Assembly (NCBI RefSeq): GCF_014649695.1
Contig: NZ_BMTN01000003.1
Coordinates: forward strand, 124,001 to 188,000
DNA from: Streptomyces kurssanovii
GTDB taxonomy: Bacteria; Actinomycetota; Actinomycetes; Streptomycetales; Streptomycetaceae
DNA length: 64,000 bases
Direction of reading: 5' to 3'
Shown: piece after piece, positions 10,405 through 19,352 of the stretch
How positions within the stretch are numbered: the first letter of the stretch is position 1
Layout of the letters: every line of letters begins with the position of its first letter
Translations under genes and position numbers: made by a program
The notes under the pieces: model-generated
Told to the model about the DNA's origin: nothing
The model's database searches: none
The model's input: the letters and a program-made list of their open reading frames with translations, nothing else

Positions 10405-10530
10405 GGTTCTCCTCGGTGTGCTTCGGGGCGTACGGCGTCGAGCGTAATGGGGGTGCCGTCGGGTGCGGTGGCGGGTGAGCTGACAGACTGTCGACGAAGG
10501 ACTACCGGACACGACCACGGAGGCAGCGCG

Positions 10531-10851
10531 GTGTCGGATGCCAGGACCCCTGCGCAGATCGAGGCGGACATCGTCCGCAGGCGCGAGCGGCTCGCCGAGA
10601 CGCTCGACGAGATCGGTGTGCGTGTGCACCCGAAGACGGTCATCGGTGACGCGAAGGCCAAGGTCGCCTCGACGGTGGACCGGACGGCCGGGCGTGCTTT
10701 CGTCGCGGTGAACCGGTCCGTCTCGGACGTGAAGGCTCAGTTCGTGTCCGAGGACGGGTCGCCGCGGCTGGAGCGGCTGGTGCCGGTGGCGCTGGTGGCG
10801 GTCGGGCTCGTGGGTCTGCTCGCCGTGTCGGCGCGCAGGCGGCGTTTGTGA
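10531..10851 (+). CDS. DUF3618 domain protein
   Basis: This 106-residue protein has the DUF3618 signature at its start: TPAQIEADIVRRRERLAETLDEI. A middle amphipathic segment follows, with one C-terminal membrane helix (VPVALVAVGLVGLLAVSA) and a basic tail RRRR. It is likely an inner-membrane protein with the N-terminus in the cytoplasm. The GTG start at 10531 follows CGGAGGCAGC. Function is unknown; in actinomycetes it often lies near bcp, as here. Confidence 0.85.
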   Translation: MSDARTPAQIEADIVRRRERLAETLDEIGVRVHPKTVIGDAKAKVASTVDRTAGRAFVAVNRSVSDVKAQFVSEDGSPRLERLVPVALVAVGLVGLLAVSARRRRL

Positions 10852-10894
10852 CCCTGAGGCCCATGGGGGTGTCCGTGCCAGGTAGGTTCGTCGC

Positions 10895-11251
10895 GTGAGC
10901 GCCAAGAGCCATGAGCACAGCCCCCAGCACGACAAGCTGCCCATCCGGATGCTGCACGACCGTGTGCTGGTGAGGACCGACATCCCGGAGGGTGAGCGGC
11001 GTTCCACCGGCGGCATCGTCATCCCGGCGACCGCGGCGGTGGGGCGGCGTCTGTCCTGGGCCGAGGTGGTCGCGGTCGGGCAGAGCGTGCGGACGGTGGA
11101 GCCCGGGGACCGGGTGCTGTACGACCCGGAGGACCGGGCGGAGGTCGAGGTGCGGGGCGTCGCGTACGCGTTGATGCGGGAACGGGATCTGCACGCGGTG
11201 GCGGCCGACCGTTTCCAGGGCTCGGAGGATTCGACGGGGCTGTATCTCTAG
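10895..11251 (+). CDS. GroES-like co-chaperonin family protein
   Basis: This 118-residue protein has the GroES beta-barrel pattern: IRMLHDRVLVRTDIPEGERRSTGGIVIPATA (roof and mobile-loop region), then AEVVAVGQS, VEPGDRVLYDPED and VRGVAYALMRERDLHAV. True GroES is about 102 residues and sits next to groEL; here there is no groEL and the N- and C-termini are extended, so this is a GroES paralogue of unknown client. It starts with GTG and may be leaderless or weakly led. A terminator hairpin at 11286-11313 follows. Confidence 0.85.
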   Translation: MSAKSHEHSPQHDKLPIRMLHDRVLVRTDIPEGERRSTGGIVIPATAAVGRRLSWAEVVAVGQSVRTVEPGDRVLYDPEDRAEVEVRGVAYALMRERDLHAVAADRFQGSEDSTGLYL

Positions 11252-11285
11252 GGCCTCCACGCGGGCTTTCCTCGAGGCGGCAGGC

Positions 11286-11313
11286 AGGGCCGGTGGCGGA
11301 GGTCACCGGCCCT
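11286..11313 (+). terminator. terminator after the GroES-like gene
   Basis: Perfect 10-bp arms AGGGCCGGTG and CACCGGCCCT with an 8-nt loop, followed by TTTCGTCT. It separates the GroES-like gene from the riboswitch-led sugE unit. Confidence 0.75.
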
Positions 11314-11353
11314 TTCGTCTGCCCTGGGGGCGCGTTTTGCTACGTTGGAGGGA

Positions 11354-11394
11354 CCCCGACGAGACGCGCCGTACCGGGTAGGAAAAGACGACGC
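11354..11394 (+). ncRNA. guanidine-III riboswitch (ykkC-III)
   Basis: The segment matches the known ykkC-III core almost base for base. A C-rich 5' arm runs into GACGAG, then GCGCCGTACC, then the complementary GGG arm and AGGAAAAGACGACGC. This forms the conserved pseudoknot of the guanidine-III aptamer. It lies 45 nt before the start of a guanidinium exporter gene, exactly where this RNA class occurs. Known members switch on translation of the exporter when guanidinium is bound. The Shine-Dalgarno (CGGAGGTG, about 11425) lies 30 nt past the aptamer, so the expression platform may involve the intervening segment. Confidence 0.9.
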
Positions 11395-11438
11395 ACCCCG
11401 TTGTTGTTCGCGTTGTTCCGCGTCTCGGAGGTGCCGTC

Positions 11439-11759
11439 ATGGCCTGGGTTCTGCTTGTTGTCGCCGGTCTGCTCGAGGTGGGCTGGTCGATCGGTATGAA
11501 GTTCACCGAGGGTTTCACCAGGTTGTGGCCGAGTGTGTTCACCGGTGCGGGGATCGTCGCGAGCATGCTGCTGCTGTCGTATGCGGCGAAGTCCCTGCCG
11601 ATCGGCACGGCCTACGGCGTGTGGGTCGGGATCGGTGCGGCCGGTGCGGCCGTGGTCGGCATGCTGGTGCTGGACGAGCCGGTGACCGCCGCCCGGATCT
11701 TCTTCGTGTGTCTGCTGCTGGTGGCGGTGGTCGGTCTCAAGGCGACCTCGGGGCACTGA
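11439..11759 (+). CDS. sugE: guanidinium exporter, SMR family (SugE/Gdx)
   Basis: This 106-residue, four-helix small multidrug resistance protein belongs to the guanidinium exporter branch. It has the conserved glutamate in TM1 (LLEVGWSIGMK, E13) and the Gdx-specific segment AKSLPIGTAYGVWVGIGA in TM2-3, unlike the Qac branch. Gdx proteins exchange guanidinium for protons as antiparallel dimers. The guanidine-III riboswitch directly upstream supports this substrate strongly. A good ribosome site (GGAGGTG) precedes the start. Monocistronic. Confidence 0.94.
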   Translation: MAWVLLVVAGLLEVGWSIGMKFTEGFTRLWPSVFTGAGIVASMLLLSYAAKSLPIGTAYGVWVGIGAAGAAVVGMLVLDEPVTAARIFFVCLLLVAVVGLKATSGH

Positions 11760-11816
11760 GCCGCTACGGGCTGCCGGGTGCTCCGAGGCCGCCGGGTTCC
11801 ATCGGGGCCGGTGGGT

Positions 11817-14438
11817 TCAGTGGGGCCGGGCGGCCGGGCCGGTGGAGCCGGTCGGCGGCGTCGCCGGGGCGGGTGTGGCCGGTGCGGCGGGGCTGCCGGC
11901 CCCGGTCGGTGTGCGGGGGGTTTGCCCGTACGGGCCCGCGGGGCCGGTGCCGGTTGCTTGGCCTGCGCCGGGCCGGCTGCCCGCGCCGCCGACTCCGTAG
12001 GGGCCGCCGTCGCGTCCGTTGCCGGCCTGCTCGCCGGGGTCGCGGGGCCGGTAGGGGTCCTGGGGGTTGCCGGACTCCCGGTTCTCGGGGTCCCGCTGTC
12101 CCGGCGGCGGTTCGTTCGAGCCGGGCGCGAGTCGCAGGTCGAAGCCCTGGACGGGGGTGCCTTCGAGGGCGGCGGCCGTGTACTGGCCCCAGATCTGGGC
12201 GGGGGCGCCGCCGCCGTTGATGCGACCCATGCCCAGTGCCCCGTACAGGGGTGTCTGGGCGCCGGTCTTCGGGTTCTGGCCCATGACGGCGACGACGGTG
12301 GCCAGTTCGGGGGTATAGCCGGCGAACCAGGCGGCCCGGTCCTCCTCCGCGGTGCCGGTCTTGCCGGCGGCGGGGCGGCCGGCGGACTGGGCGGCGGAGC
12401 CGGTGCCGCCGTCGACGACGCCGCGCAGGACGGCGGTGGTGGTGTCGGCGGCCTCGCGGCTGACGGCCTGTTCGGTGCTCGGTTCGGGGAGCGGCACTTC
12501 GGTGCCGTTCTTGGTGATGCTTTCGACGAGTGTGTGCTCGGTGTGTTCGCCGTGGTTGGCGAGGGTGGCGTACGCGCCCGCCATGTCGAGGACGCTGGCG
12601 GTGGCCGGGCCGAGGGCGATGGAGGGGGAGGGGCTGAGGTCGGGAGTGGTCTTGGGGATACCGAGGGCGATGGCGGTGTCCATGACGCGGGAGGGGCCGA
12701 CGTCGACCGCCATCTGCGCGAAGACGGCGTTGACGGATTCGTCGGCGGCTCTGCGGACGGGGATGGGGCCGTAGGAGACGTCGTCCTCGTTCTCGGGGGC
12801 GTAGCGTGCGCCGGTCCAGCCCTGGACGGGGCGTTTGCTGTCGCCGACGTAGACGGTGTTGGGGTTGATGGGGTGGCCGTCCTGGGTGGTGGAGCGGTTC
12901 TCCACGGCGGCGGCGATGACGAACGGTTTGAAGGTGGAGCCGACCTGGTAGTCGCGGCGGGTGGCGTTGTTGACGAACTGTTTGGTGTAGTCGATGCCGC
13001 CGTACATGGCGACGACCTTGCCGGTGGCCGGTTCGACGGAGACGCCGCCGACGCGGACGTTGCGGTCGGCGTCGCGTTCGCTGTCGAGTTCCGAGATCAC
13101 CTGCTCGTCGACGGCGGCGGAGAGTGCCTCCTGCTTGCCCCGCTGGAGTGTGGTGGTGATCCGGTGGCCGCCGGTGGCGAGCGTCTTCTCGTCGAGGATG
13201 CCGCGTGCCGCGAGGTACTCCTTCACGGCCTGGACGATGTAGCCGCCCTGGCCGGAGAGTCCGCTGACGGGCTTGGCCCGTTCCGGCATCGGGAAGGTCA
13301 GGTCCGCCCGGTCCTCGGAGCTGAGCCACTTCTCCTTCACCATGCCGCCGAGGACGTACTTCCACCGGGCGAGCGCCGCCTGCTTGTTCTCGGGGTAGGT
13401 GGCGACGTCGTAGGCGTTGGGCGCGTTGAGGAGGGAGGCGAGGTAGGCGCCCTGTGCGATGTCGAGGTCCTCGACGTCCTTGCCGTAGTAGGCGTGGGCG
13501 GCGGCCTGGATGCCGTAGGCGTTGCGGCCGAAGTAGCTGGTGTTGAGGTAGCCCTCGAGGATCTCGTCCTTGCTCTGGTTGCGGCCGAGCTTGATCGCGA
13601 TGAAGAACTCCTTCACCTTGCGGGTGAGGGTCTGTTCCTGGCCGAGGTAGTAGTTCTTGACGTACTGCTGGGTGATGGTGGAGCCGGACTGTTTGCCCTT
13701 GCCGGTGACGGTGTTCCAGGCTGCGCGCACCATGGCAAGCGGGTCGATGGCGGGCGCGCTGTAGAAGTCGCGGTCCTCGGCGGCGAGTACGGCGCGTCGG
13801 ACGGGGAGGGGGATCTTGTCCAGGGAGACGTTCTCGCGGTTGACGTCGCCGTCGCGGGCGATGTGGGTGCCGTCCGCGTAGAGGTAGACGTTGGTCTGGG
13901 CGGTGGCCGCGGCGTTGGCGGGCGGGATGTCGACGAGCAGGTAGCCGGTGACGAGGCCGCCGATGACGAGCAGTGAGGCGAAGAGCAGGGCGCCGAGTGT
14001 GACGCGCCAGGTGGGGACGGCGCGCCGCCAGCCGGTGCGCTTGGGGCGGGATGCGCGGCCCTTCTTGCCGGCCTTCACCGCGGCGGTCGCCGTGGCCCCG
14101 GTGTGTGCCGTGTGCGTGGAGGGGACCGGCTCGCCGGGTTCCTCGTCCCTGTCGGGGTCGCCGTCGCTGTCGGGGTCCTCTTCCGCGGGCGACGCTTTGT
14201 CCGTGGCGGGGGCTTCGTCGTCGGCGCCTTCCTGGGTGTCGCCGCTTTCCCCGTCGTCGGCGGGGCGTGCACCGTCGTCGGTGCGTGCCTCGTCCGCCTC
14301 GGGGGTGTCGTCCTCCCCGGGGGACCGGTCCGTGTCGTCGGGGCCGGTCTGCGTGCCGGGCCGCTTGTCCGTGTCGGGCGGGTCGGCTGCCGTCGCGTCC
14401 CGGGGTGTCCAGCCCTGCTGCTGCGGCTCGTCGCTCAT
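11817..14438 (-). CDS. bifunctional penicillin-binding protein (class A)
   Basis: This peptidoglycan glycosyltransferase/transpeptidase has 873 residues. From the N-terminus it has a long acidic, Asp/Glu/Pro-rich cytoplasmic tail (about 120 residues), a basic stretch, one membrane helix (LGALLFASLLVIGGLVTGYLL), the GT51 domain (EDRDFYS, GKGKQSGSTITQQYVKN, ILEGYLN), then the transpeptidase with GSTFKPF (SxxK), ESVNAVFAQ (SxN) and GKTGTAEED (KTG). The C-terminus is an 80-residue Pro/Gly/Asn tail. Two possible starts, 14447 and 14438, are three codons apart; neither has a clear ribosome site. It is transcribed alone. Confidence 0.93.
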   Translation of the reverse strand: MSDEPQQQGWTPRDATAADPPDTDKRPGTQTGPDDTDRSPGEDDTPEADEARTDDGARPADDGESGDTQEGADDEAPATDKASPAEEDPDSDGDPDRDEEPGEPVPSTHTAHTGATATAAVKAGKKGRASRPKRTGWRRAVPTWRVTLGALLFASLLVIGGLVTGYLLVDIPPANAAATAQTNVYLYADGTHIARDGDVNRENVSLDKIPLPVRRAVLAAEDRDFYSAPAIDPLAMVRAAWNTVTGKGKQSGSTITQQYVKNYYLGQEQTLTRKVKEFFIAIKLGRNQSKDEILEGYLNTSYFGRNAYGIQAAAHAYYGKDVEDLDIAQGAYLASLLNAPNAYDVATYPENKQAALARWKYVLGGMVKEKWLSSEDRADLTFPMPERAKPVSGLSGQGGYIVQAVKEYLAARGILDEKTLATGGHRITTTLQRGKQEALSAAVDEQVISELDSERDADRNVRVGGVSVEPATGKVVAMYGGIDYTKQFVNNATRRDYQVGSTFKPFVIAAAVENRSTTQDGHPINPNTVYVGDSKRPVQGWTGARYAPENEDDVSYGPIPVRRAADESVNAVFAQMAVDVGPSRVMDTAIALGIPKTTPDLSPSPSIALGPATASVLDMAGAYATLANHGEHTEHTLVESITKNGTEVPLPEPSTEQAVSREAADTTTAVLRGVVDGGTGSAAQSAGRPAAGKTGTAEEDRAAWFAGYTPELATVVAVMGQNPKTGAQTPLYGALGMGRINGGGAPAQIWGQYTAAALEGTPVQGFDLRLAPGSNEPPPGQRDPENRESGNPQDPYRPRDPGEQAGNGRDGGPYGVGGAGSRPGAGQATGTGPAGPYGQTPRTPTGAGSPAAPATPAPATPPTGSTGPAARPH

Positions 14439-14581
14439 GGCACACATACTGCACTTTTTGTATCGATAACCCCCGTATCCGGGCGCTTTCGGCGTCGTAA
14501 ATCCCCTCGCGATGGCCAGTCGCCCTGGGCTAGGGTCGTGCGCTTTGGTGCCTGGACGGACGCGTGGAGGGGGGAGCGGCT

Positions 14582-15382
14582 GTGCGGCTGTACGCGGTCG
14601 TCGCGGCGGGTGGGTTCCGGCGCTATGCGACGTATCGGGTGGCGACGGCGGCAGGGGTGTTCACCAACACCGTTTTCGGGTTCATCCTGGCCTACACCTA
14701 TATCGCCCTGTGGGACGAGCGTCCGCAGCTCGGCGGGTACGACCAGTCGGAAGCGCTCACCTATGTGTGGCTGGGACAGGCGCTGCTGATGACCTGCGCC
14801 ATGATGGGCGGCGGTTTCGAGGACGAGCTGATCGAGCGGATCCGTACCGGCGACATCGCCATCGACCTCTACCGCCCCGCCGACCTCCAACTCTGGTGGC
14901 TGGCGGGCGACCTGGGCCGGGCCGCCTTCCACCTGCTCGGGCGGGGCATCGTGCCGATGGTGTTCGGCGCCCTGGCGTTCGATCTGGCACTGCCCGCGTC
15001 GCCATGGACCTGGGCGGCGTTCCTGCTGTCCGTGGCGCTCGGCGTGGTGGTGAGCTTCGCGGTGCGGTTCCTGGTGTCGCTCTCGGCGTTCTGGCTGATG
15101 GACGGCGCCGGTGTGATGCAGATGTGCTGGCTGGCGGGGCTGTTCTTCTCGGGGATGCTGCTGCCGCTGAGCCTCTTCCCGGGCCTGCTGGGCGAGGTGG
15201 CACGGGCACTGCCCTGGTCGTCGCTGCTCCAGGTGCCCGCGGACGTGTTCCTCGGCAAGCACACCGGGTGGGACCTGCTCCAGGTGTACGCCTTCCAGGG
15301 CGGCTGGGCGCTCGCGCTGCTCGCGGCCGGCCGGATGCTGCAGACCGTGGCGACCCGCCGGGTGGTGGTCCAGGGTGGCTGA
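14582..15382 (+). CDS. ABC-2 type exporter permease, subunit 1
   Basis: This 266-residue membrane protein has six predicted helices and resembles the ABC-2 permease family (DUF990-like). It begins VRLYAVVAAGGFRRYATYRVAT and has the amphipathic helix DELIERIRTGDIAIDLYRPAD followed by LWWLAGDLGR, a pattern shared with subunit 2. The GTG start at 14582 follows GGAGGGGGGAG; an earlier in-frame GTG at 14564 is less likely. It overlaps subunit 2 by 8 nt. With 15375-16178 and the ATPase at 16186 it forms one exporter. The substrate is unknown. Confidence 0.87.
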   Translation: MRLYAVVAAGGFRRYATYRVATAAGVFTNTVFGFILAYTYIALWDERPQLGGYDQSEALTYVWLGQALLMTCAMMGGGFEDELIERIRTGDIAIDLYRPADLQLWWLAGDLGRAAFHLLGRGIVPMVFGALAFDLALPASPWTWAAFLLSVALGVVVSFAVRFLVSLSAFWLMDGAGVMQMCWLAGLFFSGMLLPLSLFPGLLGEVARALPWSSLLQVPADVFLGKHTGWDLLQVYAFQGGWALALLAAGRMLQTVATRRVVVQGG

Positions 15383-16178
15383 CGCGCTCAGGGCGTACGG
15401 GCTGATCGTGGCCATGTGGGTGCGCTCGACGATGGCCTACCGCGCGTCGTTCGCGATGACGACGCTCGGGAACTTCGCGGCCACCGCGTTCGACTTCGTC
15501 GCGATCCTGCTCATGTTCTCGCACGTCGACGCGCTGGGCGGCTACTCGCTGCCCGAGATCGCGTTCCTGTACGGAACCACCAGCACCGCCTTCGGCCTCG
15601 CCGACCTGGTGATGGGCTCGATGGACCGGCTCGGCCGGCGGGTGCGCGACGGCACCCTGGACACCCTGCTGGTACGCCCCGTGCCGGTCCTCGCGCAGGT
15701 CGCCGCCGACCGGTTCGCGCTGCGCCGGCTCGGTCGGGTGACACAGGGGCTGCTGGTGCTCGCGTACGCGCTGTGGACGCTCGACGTCGAGTGGACGGCG
15801 GCCAAGGCGGCGATGGTGCCGCTGATGCTGCTGTGCGGCGGGGCGATCTTCGCGTCGGTGTTCGTGGCGGGCGGCGCGTTCCAGTTCTTCGCGCAGGACG
15901 CGGCCGAGGTGCAGAGCTCCTTCACCTACGGCGGGAACACGCTGCTTCAGTACCCGCCGTCGATCTTCGCGAAGGACCTGGTGCGCGGGGTGACGTTCGT
16001 CGTGCCGCTGGCCTTCGTCAACTGGATGCCGTCGCTGTACGTGCTGGGCCGTGAGGACCCGCTCGGTCTGCCCGACTGGTTCGCCCTGCTGCCGCCCGTC
16101 GTCGCCGCGGGCTGCCTCGGACTCGCCGGACTGGCCTGGCGGGTCGGACTCCGTTCGTACCGCAGTACCGGAAGCTGA
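15375..16178 (+). CDS. ABC-2 type exporter permease, subunit 2
   Basis: This 267-residue partner of subunit 1 has the same layout: VAMWVRSTMAYRASFAMTTLGN at the start, MDRLGRRVRDGTLDTLLVRPVPVLAQVAADRFALRRLGR as the cytoplasmic segment contacting the ATPase, then four helices. Six membrane segments in total. The GTG start lies inside the end of subunit 1 (8-nt overlap), indicating translational coupling. Heterodimeric permeases of this kind (about 265 residues each, with one ATPase) are common in actinomycetes. Confidence 0.87.
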   Translation: MADALRAYGLIVAMWVRSTMAYRASFAMTTLGNFAATAFDFVAILLMFSHVDALGGYSLPEIAFLYGTTSTAFGLADLVMGSMDRLGRRVRDGTLDTLLVRPVPVLAQVAADRFALRRLGRVTQGLLVLAYALWTLDVEWTAAKAAMVPLMLLCGGAIFASVFVAGGAFQFFAQDAAEVQSSFTYGGNTLLQYPPSIFAKDLVRGVTFVVPLAFVNWMPSLYVLGREDPLGLPDWFALLPPVVAAGCLGLAGLAWRVGLRSYRSTGS

Positions 16179-16185
16179 GGACACA

Positions 16186-17154
16186 GTGGATTTCATCGAA
16201 CTCGACGGCGTCGAGAAGGTCTTCGACGTACACCGCAAGGTCGGCCGGCTGCGCCGCGAGAAGTACCAGGTGCGGGCGGTGGACGGGATCAGCTTCACCG
16301 TCCCGCGCGGCGAGATGGTCGGCTACATCGGCCCGAACGGCGCCGGCAAGTCCACCACGATCAAGATGCTCACCGGCATCCTCACGCCCAGCGGCGGCCG
16401 GCTCCGAGTCGCGGGCATCGACCCGTCGCGGGAGCGGACCCGGCTGGCGCAGCGGATCGGGGTGGTCTTCGGCCAGCGCACCACGCTGTGGTGGGACCTG
16501 CCGCTGCGCGACTCGTACCGCCTCATGCACCGCATGTACCGCATCCCCGACGCCACCTTCCGGCAGAACCTGGACCGCTGCGTCGAACTGCTGGACCTGG
16601 CAGAGCTGTTGGACGTGCCGGTGCGTCAGCTCTCGCTGGGGCAGCGGATGCGGGGCGACATCGCCGCGGCGCTGCTGCACGACCCTGAAGTGCTGTACCT
16701 GGACGAGCCGACCATCGGCCTCGACGTGATCTCCAAGGCCAAGGTGCGGGGGTTCCTGCGGGACCTGAACGCGGAACGCGGCACGACGGTCCTGCTCACC
16801 ACACACGATCTGACCGACATCGAGCAACTGTGCAAGCGGGTCATGGTCATCGACCACGGGCGGCTCATGTACGACGGACCTCTGGCCGGGTTGCACGAGG
16901 TGGGCGAGAGCGAGCGCACCCTGGTCGTGGACCTGGAGCGGGAACTGCCGCCGATCGAGATCGGGTCGGCGCGGACGCTGAAGGTCGAGGGGCCGCGGCA
17001 GTGGCTGGCCTTCCCGGCGTCCGTCTCCGCGGCGCCGCTGGTCGCGGCGCTGGCCGAACGGTATCCGCTGGTGGACCTGTCGGTGCGAGAGCCGGACATC
17101 GAAGCGGTGATCGCGAAGATGTACGCGGAACGTTCTGCCGGACCGCTTGCTTGA
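16186..17154 (+). CDS. ABC transporter ATPase (exporter type)
   Basis: This 322-residue ATPase has Walker A GPNGAGKST (about residue 48), Q-loop region GVVFGQRTTLWWDLPLRDS, signature LSLGQRMRGD, Walker B VLYLDEPTIGLDV and switch His in TTHDLTDIE. The last 90 residues form the C-terminal regulatory region typical of daunorubicin-type and DUF990-associated ATPases. The GTG start at 16186 follows GAGGACACA, 7 bp after subunit 2; the longer reading frame upstream is inside that gene. It completes the three-gene exporter. The next gene starts 13 bp later and may belong to the same transcript. Confidence 0.92.
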   Translation: MDFIELDGVEKVFDVHRKVGRLRREKYQVRAVDGISFTVPRGEMVGYIGPNGAGKSTTIKMLTGILTPSGGRLRVAGIDPSRERTRLAQRIGVVFGQRTTLWWDLPLRDSYRLMHRMYRIPDATFRQNLDRCVELLDLAELLDVPVRQLSLGQRMRGDIAAALLHDPEVLYLDEPTIGLDVISKAKVRGFLRDLNAERGTTVLLTTHDLTDIEQLCKRVMVIDHGRLMYDGPLAGLHEVGESERTLVVDLERELPPIEIGSARTLKVEGPRQWLAFPASVSAAPLVAALAERYPLVDLSVREPDIEAVIAKMYAERSAGPLA

Positions 17155-17167
17155 CTAGTCTGGCGGT

Positions 17168-17866
17168 ATGACGAGCGAACTCCCTGAGATGCGTGCCTCC
17201 GATGCCGAGAGGGAGCGGGTCGCCGAGCGTTTGCGGGACGCCGTGGCCGAGGGCCGCCTCGACATGGAGGAGTTCGACCAGCGCCTGGACGCGGCCTACC
17301 GTGCGCGTACGCACGGCGAGCTGGAGCCGCTGGTACGGGACCTGCCGGCCCCGGGCACGCCGTCGGGCGCGGCGTCCACCACGACACCGGCACGCGCCTC
17401 CTGGGCGGGACGCGTCGGGGGCCCCGCGACGTCGAGCGGCGCGTTCTCCTTCTGGGGCGGCTTCTCCCGCCGGGGGACATGGACGGTCGGCCGCAGGTTC
17501 ACGGCGTTCACGCTGATGGGCGGCGGGGAGCTGGACCTGCGGGAGGCCCGGTTCGAGGACCGCGAGACCGTGATCGACTGCGTCGCGGTCATGGGCGGCA
17601 TCCAGGTCGTCGTCCCGCCCGGCCTGAACGTGGAGGTCAGGGGCATCGGCCTGATGGGCGGCTTCGACGAGCACGGCAGCGTCGAGGCGGACCCGGACCC
17701 GGGCGCACCCCGCGTGATCATCAGGGGACTGGCGCTGATGGGCGGCGTGGGCGTGGAGCGCAAGCTCACCAGGGCGGAGAAGCAGCGGCTCAAGGCGGAG
17801 CGGGAACGCGAGCGGAAGCTCGGCAAGGGGGACGACGCGCGGAAGGAACTGGGCGGCGGGATGTGA
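17168..17866 (+). CDS. DUF1707 / LiaF-like C-terminal domain protein
   Basis: This 232-residue protein begins with the DUF1707 motif: MRASDAERERVAERLRDAVAEGRLDMEEFDQRLDAAYRA, residues 7-45. A Pro/Ser/Thr linker follows, then a beta-rich domain (FTLMGGGELDLREARFEDRE, VMGGIQVVVPPGLNV, ALMGGV repeats) resembling the cell-wall-active antibiotic response domain of LiaF. A basic coiled tail rich in Lys/Arg/Glu ends it. No clear membrane helix. In other bacteria this domain senses envelope stress; the link to the exporter upstream (13 bp gap) is suggestive only. Confidence 0.85.
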   Translation: MTSELPEMRASDAERERVAERLRDAVAEGRLDMEEFDQRLDAAYRARTHGELEPLVRDLPAPGTPSGAASTTTPARASWAGRVGGPATSSGAFSFWGGFSRRGTWTVGRRFTAFTLMGGGELDLREARFEDRETVIDCVAVMGGIQVVVPPGLNVEVRGIGLMGGFDEHGSVEADPDPGAPRVIIRGLALMGGVGVERKLTRAEKQRLKAERERERKLGKGDDARKELGGGM

Positions 17867-17995
17867 CGGGCGGGGGCGTCGCGCCAACTTGAGCCCGCCC
17901 GGCGCTTGAGGGCACCGCGCGGAGCGCGGGGCGGGTAGGGGAACGGCCCGCGCAGCGGCCACCCGCAGCCGCCCCCGCAGCCGTCCCCGCTTCCG

Positions 17996-19240
17996 CTACA
18001 GCGTCGCCAGATCCACCGCGCGCCCCATCCGCGCGTACCCCGCGTCGCTCGGGTGCAGATGGTCCCCCGAGTCGTACATCGGCCGCAGCCTCCGCGGCGC
18101 GTACGGATCCCGCAGCGCCCGGTCGAAGTCGACGAACGCGTCGAAGACGCCGCCCGTACGGATCGCCGTGTTGATCTTCAGGCGTTCGGCGTCCGCCGCG
18201 GGCGTGCAGCGCGGGTGGCCGCCGCAGGGCGCCAGCGTGGAGCCGATCACGCGCCATCCGCGGGCGTGGGCGCGGTCGGCCAGCTCCGTCAGGCCCGCGG
18301 TCACATCGACGGCGGTCGGGGCGTGGGGTGCGCGCAGTACGTCGTTGATGCCGATGGCGACGATCACGGTACGGCCGCCGGACCGGGCCAGCACGTCGCG
18401 GTCGAAGCGCTCCAGGGTGCTGGGGCCGCGCCCGTACTCGAGGAGCCGGTTGCCGCTGATGCCCTGATTGAGGACGCCGTAGCGGCCGCCGAGCCGGTCG
18501 GCGAGCACGTCGGGCCAGCGGTTGTCGTGGTCCGGGGTCGCGGTGACGCCGTCGGTGATCGAGTCGCCGACGGCGACGATCGCGCCGCGCGCCTGTGCGG
18601 TCAGCACGTCGACGGAGGTGATGTGGTGCCAGGAGCGGATCCGCGTCGTGAACGCGTCGCCGCTCTCGTCCTGCGCGAGGTCGCCGTCCGCCAGGTAGGA
18701 CGTCTGGACGGCGTGCGGGTGGGTGGTGACCGGGCCGCCGGGCGCCGGGGTGTGCACCGAGATCAGCAGGTCGCCGTCGTAGGGGATCCGCAGCACGACG
18801 GGGTCGCTGACGATCTGCCCGCCCGGGCCGACCGTCGCCTCCCGCGCCCCGCCGAAGGTGATCCGGCGCAGGGTGCCGGCCACGGCGGCGGCTCCGTCGC
18901 CGGCGCGTACCGCGAGGGACGCGCCGGTGATCAGCAGCGGCTGTGTGCCGTAGAGGTTGGAGAAGGTGACGCGGGCGGCGGTGCCGCCGATGCTGGTGTG
19001 CACGACGTTCCGTACGGAACGGCCCGCGCGGCCGCTGGGCCCGCCGACGGCCGAGGTGACCGGTGCGGCGGAGACGGGGCTCGCGGACCAGGTACCGATC
19101 CACACCGGCGTCGCGGAGGGAGGTGTACGGACCTCGGGGCCCTTCTTGACGGCGTCGACGCCGAGGTAGATACCGCCGCAGATGAGGGCGATCGTGGCCA
19201 TGAGGGCAGCGAGGTTCACATACCCCTGACGCTTGTTCAT
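17996..19240 (-). CDS. secreted SGNH/GDSL-type lipase or esterase
   Basis: This 414-residue protein is anchored by an N-terminal hydrophobic segment (LAALMATIALICGGIYLGV). The extracellular part opens with a Trp-containing IGTWSASP motif common in Streptomyces SGNH hydrolases. The catalytic blocks are VGDSITDG (nucleophile Ser), GNRLLEYG (Gly), AIGINDVL (Asn) and DHLHPSDAGYARM (Asp and His). The start at 19240 is internal to a longer frame that overlaps the divergent DUF445 gene; it lacks a strong ribosome site, and a GTG two codons upstream is possible. Substrate unknown (lipid or polysaccharide ester). Confidence 0.88.
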   Translation of the reverse strand: MNKRQGYVNLAALMATIALICGGIYLGVDAVKKGPEVRTPPSATPVWIGTWSASPVSAAPVTSAVGGPSGRAGRSVRNVVHTSIGGTAARVTFSNLYGTQPLLITGASLAVRAGDGAAAVAGTLRRITFGGAREATVGPGGQIVSDPVVLRIPYDGDLLISVHTPAPGGPVTTHPHAVQTSYLADGDLAQDESGDAFTTRIRSWHHITSVDVLTAQARGAIVAVGDSITDGVTATPDHDNRWPDVLADRLGGRYGVLNQGISGNRLLEYGRGPSTLERFDRDVLARSGGRTVIVAIGINDVLRAPHAPTAVDVTAGLTELADRAHARGWRVIGSTLAPCGGHPRCTPAADAERLKINTAIRTGGVFDAFVDFDRALRDPYAPRRLRPMYDSGDHLHPSDAGYARMGRAVDLATL

Positions 19241-19352
19241 GGACACATCATCCGGCATGGCCCGGGAACTCGATGTGCCGCCCGGGAGTACCTGATGTAG
19301 GGACGAGTGGTAGGGACATTGCGTGCGGACGCGGCGCGGACGGGTGGAGCGG

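Noticed and set aside
11260-11438. Guanidine-I or guanidine-II riboswitch before sugE
   Set aside because: Class I two-domain structure and class II paired ACGR loops are not visible; the sequence matches class III.
11439-11759. QacE-like drug pump
   Set aside because: The loop motif AKSLPIGTAYG and the riboswitch favour the guanidinium branch.
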